The notes: generated by a model from the sequence alone, not told the origin. 64,000 nucleotides of DNA from Sitta carolinensis (GCA_032173965.1 JAVUNC010000005.1:46300501-46364500), one strand, 5' to 3'; counted from the first letter of the stretch, positions 28,774 through 43,499 are shown. A program made the numbers and translations.

Positions 28774-28815
28774 ACAGCTCTTTTTATTGTGCATGGAGTG
28801 GCTCTTAAAAGAGCC
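28774..28815 (-). terminator. Histone 3' stem-loop and downstream element (H3, minus strand)
   Basis: Stem-loop at 28800-28815. The minus-strand downstream element CAATAAAAAGAGCTG lies at 28775-28789. The 3' UTR matches that of the H3 at 6.4 kb. Confidence 0.95.
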
Positions 28816-28871
28816 TTTGGGTCTCTGTGGGTCGCCTCAGTGCCTGGCCGGTCAGGGCTGCAGCAGGAGGC

Positions 28872-29300
<429 letters not shown>

Positions 29301-29344
29301 TCAGAGATACACTGGCAGTAAAACCCCCGCTTGTGTTCGGGGAG

Positions 29345-29432
29345 TATTTATAGCGCTTCTGCCTTCTCTGATAGGCAGACGGGTACATGCTTTGTTTCAT
29401 TGGTGGATTCAAATTTTAAAATTCCCGCCCCT
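29345..29432 (-). promoter_or_regulatory. H3 promoter (minus strand)
   Basis: TATAAATA on the minus strand (29345-29352) and CCAAT (ATTGG at 29399-29403). Further upstream is a GGCGGGAATTTTAAAATTTGAA block that matches the H3 promoter at 6.23-6.25 kb. Confidence 0.85.
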
Positions 29433-29489
29433 GCCAGAATCCGCCTACCCTTTTCAGTCTTGGTTCTTACTCAATATTTTGTGGTTTTG

Positions 29490-30050
29490 TAAAAAGCTGT
29501 AATGTATACTAGTACCGTTTCTAGAAATACTAAGACATAATATTGCTATTAGATGACATTTAACCTGACTATTAAACCACGCAGGACATAGGACATATTT
29601 TACGCTATAGAATCTTATAATTATATTTGCGTATTAAATCCCTTTATCATCCTTCAAGGGTGAAATTTTCGCTCTTAATTTAGTGAAAATATTTTTGTAG
29701 GGATATCAAGGTCAAAAATTTCCTGGAAAATATTTGTATGTTTATTTAGATACTTAATGCTAACAAAGAATTTTCCAAAATATATAGGGAAAAGAGCAGT
29801 TGGAAATCTCTACTTGAATGACAAAACGATAAAGGACTGTTAAAGAAAGTATCATCAGTCTATGATTGAAAAACACTAACAGCTTTTAGTTTTTATTGAT
29901 AATACATTGATATGAATACTTTATTCAGGAGTAGTGAAACAAGTGGATGTGCCTAGGAATCAAAGCTAGCCACCGAAGATTTAGATGCATTTTAATTTTT
30001 AAGTGAAGATACCCTGTTCAAATAAGGTCCTGCTAAAAATGTAAGTGTAT
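29490..30050. other. AT-rich spacer inside the inverted duplication
   Basis: Nothing recognised. Confidence 0.6.
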
Positions 30051-30318
30051 TGCTCCCTTGTCTGTGTCCCAGCGTGTGGCATGCGTCTCCCTTTACCCAC
30101 TCAGGGACACTGCCACAGTGTCTCTCTCTTCCTCTTTATTTCCTCGACTCGGCCCTCCCAGTCCGCCCCGTGCAGCCCGACGGCGGCTTCCAAAGAACAA
30201 TGAAACACGGGAGAGAGCGAACCCGGTGCGGGACGGCTCCGGGCGGCGGCGGCGGCGGCGGCGCGAACGTTCCTGGTGGGCGGGGCCGGTAGCCCAGCCC
30301 CGCCCTGCCCGTCCTGTC

Positions 30319-30470
30319 ATTGGCCGAGTGCGGAGCGTGGGCGGAGCCCGGAGGCGCTGCGCCGCTCGCGATTGGCCGGCGTGAGATCCGCGGCGCCATT
30401 GGGCTGCGCTGCCTGCCGGGCGCCTCGTCCTATCGGGCGGCGGCGGCCGCGCGCAGGGAGGGGATATAAA
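30319..30470 (+). promoter_or_regulatory. H2A promoter (right arm)
   Basis: Three inverted CCAAT boxes (ATTGG at 30319-30323, 30371-30375, 30398-30402) and TATAAA (30465-30470). Identical to the left-arm promoter. Confidence 0.8.
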
Positions 30471-30553
30471 GGCGGAGGCCTCAGGGCGGCCGTGAGCGCG
30501 GCGCTGTTGGTGCGTGCGAGCGGGAGTTTTTCGGTCGAGCGAGTCACGGGAAG

Positions 30554-30942
30554 ATGTCCGGGCGCGGGAAGCAGGGCGGGAAGGCGCGCGCCAAGGCCAA
30601 GTCGCGCTCGTCGCGGGCCGGGCTGCAGTTCCCCGTGGGCCGCGTGCACCGGCTGCTGCGCAAGGGCAACTACGCGGAGCGCGTGGGCGCCGGCGCGCCG
30701 GTGTACCTGGCGGCCGTGCTGGAGTACCTGACGGCCGAGATCCTGGAGCTGGCGGGCAACGCGGCCCGCGACAACAAGAAGACGCGCATCATCCCCCGCC
30801 ACCTGCAGCTCGCCATCCGCAACGACGAGGAGCTCAACAAGCTGCTGGGCAAGGTGACGATCGCGCAGGGCGCGTGCTGCCCAACATCCAGGCCGTGCTG
30901 CTGCCCAAGAAGACTGAGAGCCACAAAGCCAAGAGCAAGTAA
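30554..30942 (+). pseudogene. Histone H2A, frameshifted near codon 106 (right arm)
   Basis: The copy matches the left-arm H2A, except that the run GGGCGGCGTG has lost one base (GGGCGCGTG, about 30868-30876). The histone fold and acidic-patch residues are read normally, but after KVTIAQG the frame shifts. The docking segment and K118/K119 are lost, and the frame runs on to 31027, giving 157 residues with an unrelated tail. The original frame resumes to its TAA at 30940-30942 ([11 protein letters not shown]). Promoter and stem-loop are intact. Because the other arm is intact and nearly identical, either a fresh mutation or an assembly error in GC-rich DNA could explain it. Confidence 0.88.
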
Positions 30943-30985
30943 AGCGCACGGGGGAGGAATCCCGAGCCCCAAATCGAAACCCAAA

Positions 30986-31024
30986 GGCTCTTTTCAGAGC
31001 CACCTACAGCCTCGAGAAAGAGCT
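30986..31024 (+). terminator. Histone 3' stem-loop and downstream element (H2A)
   Basis: GGCTCTTTTCAGAGCC (30986-31001) with the H2A-type TTTC loop. Downstream element AGAAAGAGCTTG to about 31024. Confidence 0.94.
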
Positions 31025-31099
31025 TGAGTTACACTACACGGTGTGTGCAGGCGGGGAGAGGATGGGACGGGACAGAAGGGCAGGGTGGCTAAGTTAGTC

Positions 31100-31350
31100 T
31101 TTAGGTGCGTGTGTGTTCTGGCGCGCGTTTGCCACAGGGAGCCTGGGCCGATGGTGTCTAGGTTCTATATTCGCCGTGGGGCGGGATCGGTCCGAGCGCG
31201 CTGTTCCCGGCGCACCGGGAGCTGCTGTGCCGGGAGGAGCGCGGATCGTCCCGGAGCCAATCGTGGCCTGCGCGGGCTTTTGGAAATGACGCGGGCGCTT
31301 AACGCTCCCCGTACGGCTGGCGCCAGCGCCGCCCGGAAGAGTAGAGCGGA
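31100..31350. other. Gene-less CpG islet (right-arm copy)
   Basis: Mirror copy of 27240-27480, with the composite motif at 31256-31281 reading GCCAATC, 9 nt, GCGGGCTTTT on the plus strand. Confidence 0.5.
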
Positions 31351-31644
31351 GAGCGTCCTGCACAGCGTCACTCCAGGCCCTTCGGCGGGTTCTCCAGTTC
31401 CCTTTCGGGCACGGGCGGGGATAGGTATTAAGAAGAGAACCCTGCTGTGCCGTGTTGTTACGTACGGATACGGCGATTTATTTAAATTTTCATAGGGAAG
31501 GGCAATTAACTCTAGAGGTGGTATGGGTTTTAGTTGTTTTCTTCCCTCTCTAAAAACCAACTGAGGAACACCAACCCAACCCGCCCGAAGTGGAGAGGAA
31601 ACATCTGCCGTGTTAAGAAAACAAGGAATGCAATACCACCACAA

Positions 31645-31662
31645 CCCCCCCCCCCCCCCCCC
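31645..31662. repeat. Poly(C) tract
   Basis: Eighteen C residues, mirror of the 15-G tract in the left arm. Confidence 0.9.
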
Positions 31663-31700
31663 AAAATGAATTCACGTATGTATCGAGAAAATACAGCAAT

Positions 31701-31744
31701 ACAGCTCTTTTGAATAGAAAAAGTGGGTGGCTCTTAAAAGAGCC
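31701..31744 (-). terminator. Histone 3' stem-loop and downstream element (H4, minus strand)
   Basis: Stem-loop at 31729-31744; downstream element (minus-strand CAAAAGAGCTGT) at about 31701-31712. Confidence 0.95.
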
Positions 31745-31785
31745 TTTGGGTTCGTGTGGCGCTGTTGCGGCAGCAGCGCAGGCCT

Positions 31786-32220
<435 letters not shown>

Positions 32221-32244
32221 GAGGAGGCTCCGCCCGCGCGGCGG

Positions 32245-32274
32245 CCTTTATGCGCTGTGATCGGACCTGGTTGG
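32245..32274 (-). promoter_or_regulatory. H4 promoter (minus strand)
   Basis: Minus-strand CATAAAGG (32245-32252) with the H4 box CCAACCAGGTCCGATC upstream (about 32259-32274). The GATC form of the box matches the H4 promoter at 4.65 kb. Confidence 0.87.
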
Positions 32275-32399
32275 GAGCAGGGCCGGGCGCTGCAGGGGGC
32301 CGGGCCCGCGCCCCGCCCCTTTCCCCGCCCCGCTCGCAGCCGCAGCCCCGCGCTCTCCCCGGGCCGCTCCCTCTGCCTCTGCTCCTGCGGTCGTGGCGA

Positions 32400-35300
32400 G
32401 AAAGCAGAAACCATTTATTTTTTCCCAGATGGTGTGACAGCGCCCTGCGCAGGGACGTGGCCGTCTTTCGGCTGCCGCGCACCGCTGTTATGGCTATGCC
32501 GACCGTATCTTTTCACTTCTGAGATTCCGTTCTGGCATTCGATATACTGAGAACCATCCGCTAAACGTAAGAACTCTTCGGTCACTTTCACGACTTTAAG
32601 GTAGAATTTGTCTTAGAAACCATGAAGCATGAGGAAAATCATGCCTAAGTGTTCACCTTAGACCAGAAATAAACTGTTTTTCTCAAAGCTGGTTACATCC
32701 GATTATCAGAGTATTCTATTAGTGGTGAATGTGCACAGGACTTTTTCAGCTCTGAACTGAAGACCCTTTATTTTCTCTCCTACTGTCTCCAGTGTTTGCT
32801 TCCCATTCACTCTATTTTCTTCTCTAGTGTTTAATTCCCATTAAATTCCAGACATCCTGGTGATATATGAGAAAAGCATTTTGTTTCCATTAGGTAATTA
32901 CTTCTAACTGGATTAAAATTATTAACATTTGTCAAATGCCAAAAAAAAAAAAAAAAGTCTGTACCAACTGTGCTCATGTGTACCCCCACGTTTCAAGGGC
33001 TTGAAACAATTCTGAGTGGATAGTCTTTCTTTCCTGTAATATGTTTTCCTTGCACAAGGGTATGTTGAAAGTGATGACATTTCTCTTTGTTATTTTGGTA
33101 TAACTTCTTCACTCTGAAAATCAGTCATTATGACTTTTCAATCCATGCCTCCTTTCTGTTGTCTATGCCTGCAGTCCTCCATTTGTAGTTCAGGAAACAC
33201 TGGGTCTATGAAATTAACATAATTCCAATATGGAGAATTTGCCTGTGCTCATCTCGGCCAAATACATCATTACTCACACAGAGACAGAAAAGTCCTTGAA
33301 GGTGAAGGGCTCAGAAAGATCTCTGTGAACTCTGGAACCCTTTTTCTCATTGACTCTGGCATATTTTTCTGCCTCAGTCACAGTGATTCCAGCAGGGTAA
33401 GTCTGAAAAAATGACAGGGTCTAAAAATATAAAGGTGAAGTAATTGTTTCACAGCTTCTTTCAGCTCAGATATTTTATATAAGAATGTCTCAGCCTGGCC
33501 CTGAAAACCTATGATTCCTTTTTATCTCTTCGTTTATATGACTTGCCATTCCCTCTGTTTCACATGTATTATCTTCATCTCTGCAGCTACAGGGAAGGGT
33601 ATTCTGTTCACTCTCTTTGATGGTGGGCGTTTTGTTCCACTTCATCCAAGTTTTCCAGCAGCGTTTTATAAAACATGCACACACTGAGAACATCTAACCA
33701 TTATTAATGGAATTCTCCACTATGACAGGAATACAGTCCATGTAGTGTTCATGTCCATCACTCATTTGTCCATCTACCACTCCCACTCACCTATTCCTCA
33801 GCCTTTTGATTTGTAATGCTAAAGCACATCCCAAAACATAGAAAATATTTTGTCTAGAGAAACTGCTATACAGAAAGAAGAAAAATCCATTTGCAACTCC
33901 CTAATTCATCCCTGTCCTAAGACATCCCCTTTGACTAGATGAGTCTCCAGCCTACAAAGCACTAAAATCTAAATGACTACTTTGATGAGATTATCAGCTA
34001 TTATTATTACCCTCTTTATTTACTAGCCTCTGTCACAGTTGGGATATGGATCCAGAAAGAACTTTCCTGCTAATTACTCATTCATTGAAGGGTTTTGTTT
34101 CCAGCTCACAATTCGAAGACAGCAGAATCTCAAGGCTGTCCTGCTCATAATGCCCATTAATTTCTCCCCACTCTGGATCCCTGCTGATAATACTAACTTA
34201 ACAAACAAGTTCTACTACTGCACTGTGTATTCTTCTCACCTCTCCCAGAGTGACAGCTTTTGTTCTCCCAATACTAGCCTAATAGACCTCGTGTGTCCCT
34301 CAAGTTTGAAAGGACCATAACTAGGTGACCCTGCTACCTGATGGGAAAGTTAAAAAAAAAATAAAAAATAAAAAAGACCCAAACAAAACCACAAACTAAA
34401 CCTAAGACCATTCACCTTGTAGGGACAATAAGCACATGAGGTAAAATGAAAATAATAAAAATTTAAACCCAAACACACTTGAAGATTAAGAAACCATTTA
34501 TTTTCATTAGTGTCAAATGCAAACAAAAATTCCTGTCTTCATCTGCTGATGTGGCTGACAGTGATAACCCTTGAAAGCCTTTCAATGTACTCAAGCATGC
34601 CAAGGCCTGTTTTGTTCTAAAAAATTAATAAAACAAGAACAGATTGCATTTTTTCCTCCACTTAGGTTTAGGTTCTATTTCTTTTCTTCTTCCTTCATTT
34701 TTTTTTTTAAATCCTAGTGATTTTTTTATTAAAAAGAACATGCCTTAGATTTGGACGAATACCATTAAAATTACCTAAATGTTCACCTTACTGATCACCA
34801 GCCCCCTTTCTCATCAGCTTTGAGTAATTCCAGCTATTAAGTTCCCTTGTTCATGTTTCATTGCAGTTTTGGCAAACACAAACCCCAGCAGGTTTCTCTT
34901 TACTTACCACCTACATGCAGCTGCATGTCTGGTGATCCCTGCTCCTAGCTGCTCAGTGCTGGCCTTCTGTGCTAGCCTTGTTAACCACACAATTAAACGT
35001 CAGAAGTTACAAACTGCTAACCTCAAGCAGCATACAGAAGTTAAAGTTGCCACTCTATTCCCTATTCCAAAACCAAATCAACAAAATCTTGATGGCGTTT
35101 TCAGTTCCAAAGTGGAAAATAACCTGTGCCAGAAAATACAAAATTTAGTTTTAATACACTCACTATGGAAGCCACTCTTTTCTGGGACCATGGCAATTTG
35201 CAGGCAAAAGAGATGAAATACAGTCTTCCAGAATGTTCCCAAATAATGTATATATAGTCTTATGAGCCTCTGAAGCCAGATTCCTGACTTCCTAACTGTA

Positions 35301-38300
35301 GGGAGCAGTAGTGACATGTTACTGACCTCATTAATATCATGGGGAAATCCAGGCACCAGCCAGCCCTTCCAGTGCCCCTGGCAATCTGGACAACATACTG
35401 ACCTGAGATAGTGCTACTCTGGCACCAGAGCATGGACTGCACAGCTGCAAAGCATGTTCTGTAAAAACATGGACAACAGCACAACACTTACACAGTGAAC
35501 AACTCTTCCAAACCTTTTTGTTCCCTTCTACAGGAGAACAGCCTACACGGAGAGCTCCCAAAAGCTAACTTGCAGTACTCCTGCTCTAGAGAGATGGCAC
35601 AAACAGCCCTCCTAGGGCCAGTACCTGCTTCACCTTTGCAGCTCTGGTGAATAACAGGATGGCAGCACCACTTGAGGAGAGCACCTTTGCATGGTGTGTT
35701 ACACAGTGCTCTGGCTCTTGCCCTACACTGCGCCTGGGCGCCACTGTCAGTGCCTGTGAGGCTAAAAAAGGAGTTGCCTGCCCACCCAAATTTACCTGGA
35801 AGCATTTCACATCAGTATCTGGGGTGTCAACAGCCAGGAAGATGGTTGAGTGCAGACCAGCTGTGCATGCATGATGTGTCCAAGGATACTCTCCATAGGT
35901 TCCAAACACACTTCTGTTTGGCTGGAGTGGGAAGGGACATTTAGATTCATCACACTGCTCCCTCCTGCGTACCAGAAGTCACAGACAGCACTGTTACACA
36001 AGCAGGAAAGCTTGGAGGGCAGAAAATACACAGAAGTGCTGCAGTGTTGCAGAGAGGAAGAGAGAGCTGCTCAGCATCAGTCCCTGTGAGCTGCTCCTTA
36101 ATCTGAGCAGCCAGGATTCCGTGCTGAGGGAGAGGCTGCTGTGAAAAGACAGCGTGGGGTCACCCTCCCTTGGTGGACTGCACTACTAAATGCAGGTCAA
36201 AGCCAGGCACACGATTCACGAGGAGACAATTGCTTTGGGGAGCCAAAGCTGATGCAGCTTCTGTTAATGTTGTTCACCTTTCAGGGACAGTTTGTCTAAG
36301 GGCCTGAAGTGCCCTCAATCTCCCATCGATGATGACATTCAAATCATGCCAGGGTGATCCAGAACACAATTTTTCAAGTGGCTTGGATTAGTTTTAGAAG
36401 ACCAAATTACTCTGAGATATAAATAATTTTTTTTTTTCATACATGACTGAGGACCTTTCCACTGTAAAAATGTAAAAATGCATTAAGCTAATAGACGCAC
36501 ACAGAGTAAAGAACAAAGTCCATATTTTTATCATCATTAGCTGTTTCCAGAAAGGTTTTCACCCCTACATTTTTGCTGACTTTTTTTATTTTTGCTTTCC
36601 CAGGAAGGATTTCCTTCTTAGTGCCTCCTAACTATGTTCATATCCAGGTTTCAGACTACAGATTTTCAACTGCCAAATTACATGCCATGGCAATGAAGAA
36701 GGGAGGACACAACAGGTGCCCCAACCCCTAACCAAGGATACAGGGAGGAGTGCTGGACAACATTCCAGAAAGCTGAGTCTATGGGCACAGTCATCCGTTG
36801 CCTTACCCTATTTGTTCTGCTCCCTATAGATGCTCACTCAAACCCAGAATTTAAAAGGCCTTATGTGACCTCAGTATACTTAGGAGCCTTAACAGCAGCA
36901 GCAGACACATTAGTATTATGTAGGCAGAGGCTTGTTCTGCTGAGCTGCAACAAGTTTGTAGTTTGCTAGGTCTCACTTTAAAATTCCTTAGCTAAGTGTT
37001 AAAAGTTGCTAAACTGTGCTGGCAGGTTGGATCACACAAATGTTATTACATTTGAAACTCAGATGAAAGATGATGTCACTGAGGGCAAGTAAGGCATGGG
37101 TGTAACACTGTAATGGGAGTGTAATCAGGGTTGCAGGGAGCATTTATACCTCTTTCCTGTGGAGCATGTAGGTGGGAATGCTGCACATAATGTAAAGGCC
37201 CTCACCTAACTCTCTCTGGAAGCTGCCATCTGAAGCAAGAGAGGGGCTCTGGTGCCTGAGTGCAATAGCTGTGCTTCCTCCAGCTAAGGATCACTGACCA
37301 CAGCACCCAGCCACAGCAGGCAGAGCAGCCCAGTAGCCACATTTGTGTGGCTGGCTCTTAAGCTAATGACTCCTAAAAAAATTGCTTGGGAACAACTACT
37401 GTACTACCTCTCCTTAATGCAGACATTCCTAAATATAACCCACAGCTTATTTTCGTAAGAACAAGTATCAGCAGGTCCTAAACTGCAGATGGGAACGTTT
37501 GATAGCTCTCAGGTGTAGAGCCAGCCCTTGACTGTGGTTCCTGTGTCTCCTTGCTTATGCCAAGAGGTCTTAATGATAACTGCAAAAGCTGGGCAGATCT
37601 GGGCGTCTGAAGGGAAGCAGCTTGCAGGGAGAGCTCAGATTGCAGGTTTGTGATGTAGTGTGGCCTGCTGGGGTGCCCATAAAGTGGGAAGGATTGGAGT
37701 CATTCATATGAAACAGACCTTACAGTGGTGCCTTCTCCAGAAGTATCTCTGGAGAACCCGATATTACTTTCCTTCTCTTGTTGAAAAATGAATTCTACCT
37801 CCTTCTAGTCTCATTGGGAAAATGAAACTGCATGTAACAGTCTACGTAGTGTCTTCTCAATTATATTTTTTCACTATATCCTATATCTAAACCAGGATTA
37901 TTTCCCTTTTTCATTTGCTCAGCTAGAGGTAAAACTTCCACTTTTAGGTAATCTTTCACCACATTTTTTCTCTGCCTGAGTACATCTGTTCATTCTTTTT
38001 AAACTATCCGTTCTGACTGCAGAGCAGCTCTTCTTAAAATTGCCAAATACACCTTGACTTTCCAAAATATTGTTCCTGCATGTATTTCTTTCACATAAAG
38101 AAGAATATGTGTTCCAAGCAGCAAGTTCCAATTGCAAAAGCAATTCTACATCAGTAAAGTTGGTTTATCTCTTTGCTGCAAAACCATTTAAAAAAAAAAA
38201 AAAAAAAATCATAGCTTCTCTGTCATGAAATTTCTGAAGTTATTTCAGTTTAAGGTACTAGATTGTAACTGGAGACCAGAAGCTGACACATATATACTTA

Positions 38301-40120
38301 GGAGACCTTTTTGGAAATGGCAAAAGGGTAGAAACTGCTGGGAGAAAAGCCAGGCAGAAAACTGGTATAGTAACCATTTTAGCCACCTCAATTTTGCCAC
38401 CAACAAATGTGAATGAAGATTTTGTGAAGCCAAAAATGAGAGATGGAATATTTACATTTCCTTCACTGAAGATTACTGAAATAAGTGTGTTCAAAATAAC
38501 AATAATAAGAAAAAAGGAATTTTGCATTTTGCTGACATGTCACTCATGGTCTGTGCTTTTCCTCTGTCTATATGCAATAAAGTCTCTAGGCAACTGCTAA
38601 ATTTCATATCTTCCCAGCAATTGCTACCTTATTATACTATGCAGTCAAATCAATAGAAAGGTTCATTCACAGTTTTACATATATAGGATAAAGGCTTCAA
38701 AACATCTTACCCTCATCTGGCAGTTTCTGAACATACATCTGCAATACCCACATACACTCCATTTAAGCCGTGTATCCTTACTTTGTGTTACACAGTATGG
38801 CCAAACAGGACCTTGGAAGTCACAATTTGATTAGCTATTCTCTCAATTATTTTCAGCTTAAAGCATTACAGAGCTCAGGTGCAGTTTTACTGCAAACTTT
38901 TAATGGTATTTTATCATTACGGGATAGAGGTCACAATTTTTCCCTTCATCGCATTTATTCATAATTTCACATTCCCTGAAACACAATTTTACAACAAGAT
39001 AAATCTCTCACCTTATACACATTTTAATATTTATAAAATAGCCGTTGTAAATGAAACAACGACACACAAATAGAATTACATTCCCCTAAAAGTATCTACT
39101 CGTGCACACGATATTTCTGGTCGTTAATGTGTACTTAAACACCGTATTCACATTATATGTTGTATCAGGTAATACCAAAGGGCTGGCTGCAGTGCAGTCT
39201 TTGTAATTCTTAAACAACGACAAAATGCAATGAATAATACACTTTTTTCATAATCAGTTACAGATTAATGAAATATTAATCCAGAGCTCTGTTCTGTTCA
39301 GCATATTACACCATCTTCCACCAGTACTGATTGCCTCCTTCCTGGTTCTTTAGGAATGACCTACGGCCTACCTCTCCCCTTGTTAAAACTCAGGTTATCA
39401 CCAAGTGCCCTAGATGCTGTCATAAAATTATTTCCTTATTTCAGTGATTTCTGTAAAATGTCCAAGTAATAATTAGGTGGGTTTTACTTAGAGTGAGAAG
39501 AGGATTCACAATTCAGAGGCTTTAGCTAAACCTTTGTGTAGCCATATTTTGTGAGACACACACAAAAAAAATCCAAAGAGTAATATGGTTTAAAATTCTA
39601 ATACTTTTAGAGAAAATATTAAAACAAGATAAAATTCTTTGGAACAAAGAGCATGATTACTAAACTGCGATGCTAGTCCTTGCAAACCTTAAAGTACCAG
39701 AGACAAAGATAATTTCCATAAACAACAGAAGTTCAGCAGATTGCTTTCTTTTACAAAAATGCATTTTGTAACATAAGGTTTTAAATGACTACATACTTCA
39801 AAATGAAACGGAACACGATAAGCAAACAGCTTGATTTAATTAATAATTGGTAGAAAAATCCGTATGGAAAACAAACAAAAAGAAAACACCCCACATAGGG
39901 CAGCCAGAATAACTTTGCCTCTCTGGTACTGAAATTCCAGGAAGACAAAATAAACCAACAGTATGTTCATAATTCTCCAGATAAAAACAAATCGCTTGTG
40001 TTTCTATAAAAAGTGGATTAGGAGGTTGTACGAGACATTATTTCACTCGACTTTAGCGTTTTAGTAGGTAAAACACATGGTCAAAGGAACCGGTTCTTAA
40101 TCCATATTCAGAGCTGAAAA
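32400..40120. other. Gene-free AT-rich interval (7.7 kb)
   Basis: No gene, histone relic or recognisable mobile element. Simple A runs occur at about 32940-32956 and 38190-38208. Confidence 0.5.
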
Positions 40121-40127
40121 AGGAGTT

Positions 40128-40312
40128 TGTGTTACTTCCTCCTCTTCAAAATCAATTTAAACTGTCAAAATAGCTTCAAATCGTCAGATTTCAACTTTGA
40201 CCCCAAGAAAACCCTCTAAAGAATAAGACTGAGTTGTTGCCGTAACATTTATGTCAAAAGGAAATTTTTAATTTGCAAGGAAAAACAAAAGTTTCTCCCT
40301 TCAGAGGTCTCT
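40128..40312 (+). promoter_or_regulatory. Distal H1 upstream blocks
   Basis: TGTGTTACTTCCTC (40128-40141), AAATTTTTAATTT (40262-40274) and GTTTCTC...AGGTCTCT (40291-40312), spaced exactly as upstream of the H1 at 18.9 kb, while the sequence between the blocks has diverged. Confidence 0.6.
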
Positions 40313-40479
40313 CCAGCAGCAGCACACGGGATTTATCGCCTCTCCTTTAACTCAAATCGCGTGTTTGCTGCAGGAAACTCTCCCGACCGCAAGTACCTGC
40401 TCTTCTCCCCCCTCACCGGGGAAACCGGGCGATTTGGTGGCAGAAATTCCGAGGAAAACACACTTTTGTTAGTCCAAAG

Positions 40480-40573
40480 AAACACAAATCGAGCACACCG
40501 AAGGGCTCCCCGGCCGTGCAGCGGGGCGGGCTCTGCAAGCCACCAATCACCGCGCGGCTCCGCTCTAAAAATA
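40480..40573 (+). promoter_or_regulatory. H1 proximal promoter
   Basis: H1 box AAACACA (40480-40486), GC box GGGGCGGG (40522-40529), CCAAT (40543-40547) and a weak TATA-like TCTAAAAATA (40564-40573). Confidence 0.88.
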
Positions 40574-40634
40574 CGAGCATCTGACCCGGGCCAGCCCAAT
40601 TGTGTTCGCCCGCTCCGCAGAGGAAGTCGCCGCG

Positions 40635-41294
40635 ATGTCCGAGACCGCTCCCACCGCCGCCCCCGATGCGCCCGCGCCCGGCGCCAAGGCCGCCGCCAAG
40701 AAGCCGAAGAAGGCGGCGAGCGGCTCCAAAGCCCGCAAGCCCGCGGGGCCCAGCGTCACCGAGCTGATCACCAAGGCCGTGTCCGCCTCCAAGGAGCGCA
40801 AGGGGCTCTCGCTCGCCGCGCTCAAGAAGGCGCTGGCCGCCGGCGGCTACGATGTGGAGAAGAACAACAGCCGCATCAAGCTGGGGCTCAAGAGCCTCGT
40901 CAGCAAGGGCACCCTGGTGCAGACCAAGGGCACCGGCGCCTCCGGCTCCTTCCGCCTCAACAAGAAGCCCGGAGAAGTGAAGGAAAAGGCTCCCAAGAAA
41001 AGGGCGCCTGCAGCCAAGCCGAAGAAGCCGGCGGCCAAGAAGCCCGCCAGCGCCGCCAAGAAGCCGAAGAAGGCGGCGGCGGTGAAGAAGAGCCCCAAGA
41101 AAGCCAAGAAGCCGGCGGCCGCAGCGGCCAAGAAAGCGGCCAAGAGCCCCAAGAAAGCCGCCAAGGCGGGCCGGCCCAAGAAGGCAGCGAAGAGCCCGGC
41201 TAAGGCGAAAGCGGTGAAGCCCAAAGCAGCCAAGCCCAAAGCGGCCAAACCCAAAGCGGCCAAGGCGAAGAAGGCGGCGCCCAAAAAGAAGTAA
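40635..41294 (+). CDS. Linker histone H1 (canonical copy)
   Basis: 219 residues starting [11 protein letters not shown]. The start is the ATG at 40635; an in-frame GTG at 40602 is upstream leader. The globular winged helix spans about residues 39-111 and keeps the usual [25 protein letters not shown] sequence pattern. The C-terminal tail has SPKK and SPAK sites and four consecutive KPKAA-type repeats before the final KKAAPKKK. The gene precedes the H2A/H2B pair at 42-43 kb and is tail-to-tail with that H2A. Confidence 0.97.
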   Translation: MSETAPTAAPDAPAPGAKAAAKKPKKAASGSKARKPAGPSVTELITKAVSASKERKGLSLAALKKALAAGGYDVEKNNSRIKLGLKSLVSKGTLVQTKGTGASGSFRLNKKPGEVKEKAPKKRAPAAKPKKPAAKKPASAAKKPKKAAAVKKSPKKAKKPAAAAAKKAAKSPKKAAKAGRPKKAAKSPAKAKAVKPKAAKPKAAKPKAAKAKKAAPKKK

Positions 41295-41338
41295 ATTGTA
41301 CCAGAAAGAGTTTTGTTCTACGTATTTTATTATTCAAC

Positions 41339-41379
41339 GGCTCTTTTAAGAGCCACCCACACTTTCCCTAAAGGAGCTG
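41339..41379 (+). terminator. Histone 3' stem-loop and downstream element (H1)
   Basis: Stem-loop at 41339-41354; downstream element CTAAAGGAGCTG to about 41379, slightly off the usual AAAGAGCTG. Confidence 0.94.
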
Positions 41380-41809
41380 ATGCACTGAGGTCATCCGTAA
41401 TCTGCAGCAAGGGTCCAGCAATTCGTAAGTCGTCAAGAGGTCAATTGTGTCTTGTGTTTTTTGTTCCCTAGGATTACTGAAAAACACTAAAGAGCCGCGG
41501 TAGAGCGCGGCGTCTTTAGGAAAGTGTATAGACTTTTGTTTTCCTCCGAGTGATTACTTTGACTACCAAGAAACAATGTTTTATAGTGATTTGATAAAAA
41601 ATCGGATGCATGTTTTTTTAAATATATATTTTGTAACAAAATAATGCAGTTTCCAGGCACGCTACTACTGAGCCATGTTTAAATCTATTGAATTATTTCT
41701 CTTAAAAGTATCTCCGTAAATGCCTTTGTCTGTTTGGGGGGGAGGAGGGGAGGGTTTCTTCACTGACACAAAAATAGCCCTGATCTCTCTCAATCCTTTT
41801 GTTCCCGAT

Positions 41810-42000
41810 GAGAAAGAGCTTTAACTATTGAAAAAGCCCGCCCTGCCCAAGGATTGGCCAGCGAAAATCCCGGCCCGCTGCCCTTCCCCTCCCTTCCCCG
41901 AAGACGATTACGCCTCTTATCTGGAACTGTATCAGCCACTCGGAGAAGAAAGAGGCGGAAAAGGGGGGTGGGACAGGAACTCCCAACGAATAATGTCCGT
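41810..42000. other. Gene-less CpG islet between H1 and H2A
   Basis: GC-rich patch about 550 bp past the H1 stop, with AAAAGCCCGC, a 10-nt gap and GATTGGC (41832-41858). It corresponds in position to the islet 470 bp past the other H1 gene. No histone reading frame is present. Confidence 0.5.
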
Positions 42001-42193
42001 ACGCTCTCGGACATTAAGAAACTAAACGAAAAATATACCAGGAAGGACTTGCATGGGGAGGAGGACGATTTAGCACGACATTGTTAACTAAAATATGGAA
42101 AACGTTGCTACTATATCCAACCAAAAATAAAAAATAAGTAAAAACACGGGTTGAGTAGTTAATACTAAATGGCCTTGACTATTGTATGGGTAA

Positions 42194-42235
42194 CTCAGCT
42201 CTCTTAGGACCTTGTGGGTGGCTCTGAAAAGAGCC
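42194..42235 (-). terminator. Histone 3' stem-loop (H2A, minus strand)
   Basis: Stem-loop at 42220-42235 with the H2A-type TTTC loop. The downstream element reads AAGAGAGCTGAG on the minus strand (about 42194-42205). Confidence 0.93.
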
Positions 42236-42282
42236 TTTGGGGTTTTCCAGAAAAGCGAAGGTGCCACTTATCCTTTCGGGTT

Positions 42283-43404
<1,122 letters not shown>

Positions 43405-43438
43405 ACACCCGCTGAAGATACCCCTAAACTAACCCAAA

Positions 43439-43478
43439 GGCTCTTTTAAGAGCCATCCACTTTTCAATAAAAGAGCTG
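43439..43478 (+). terminator. Histone 3' stem-loop and downstream element (H2B)
   Basis: Stem-loop at 43439-43454; CAATAAAAGAGCTG follows to 43478. This is the reference for recognising the H2B relic near 55.8 kb. Confidence 0.95.
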
Positions 43479-43499
43479 TACTGTCATGTAAAACAAGAG

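Noticed and set aside
37345..37360. GGCTGGCTCTTAAGC as a stem-loop remnant
   Set aside because: No complementary arm or histone flank; consistent with chance.
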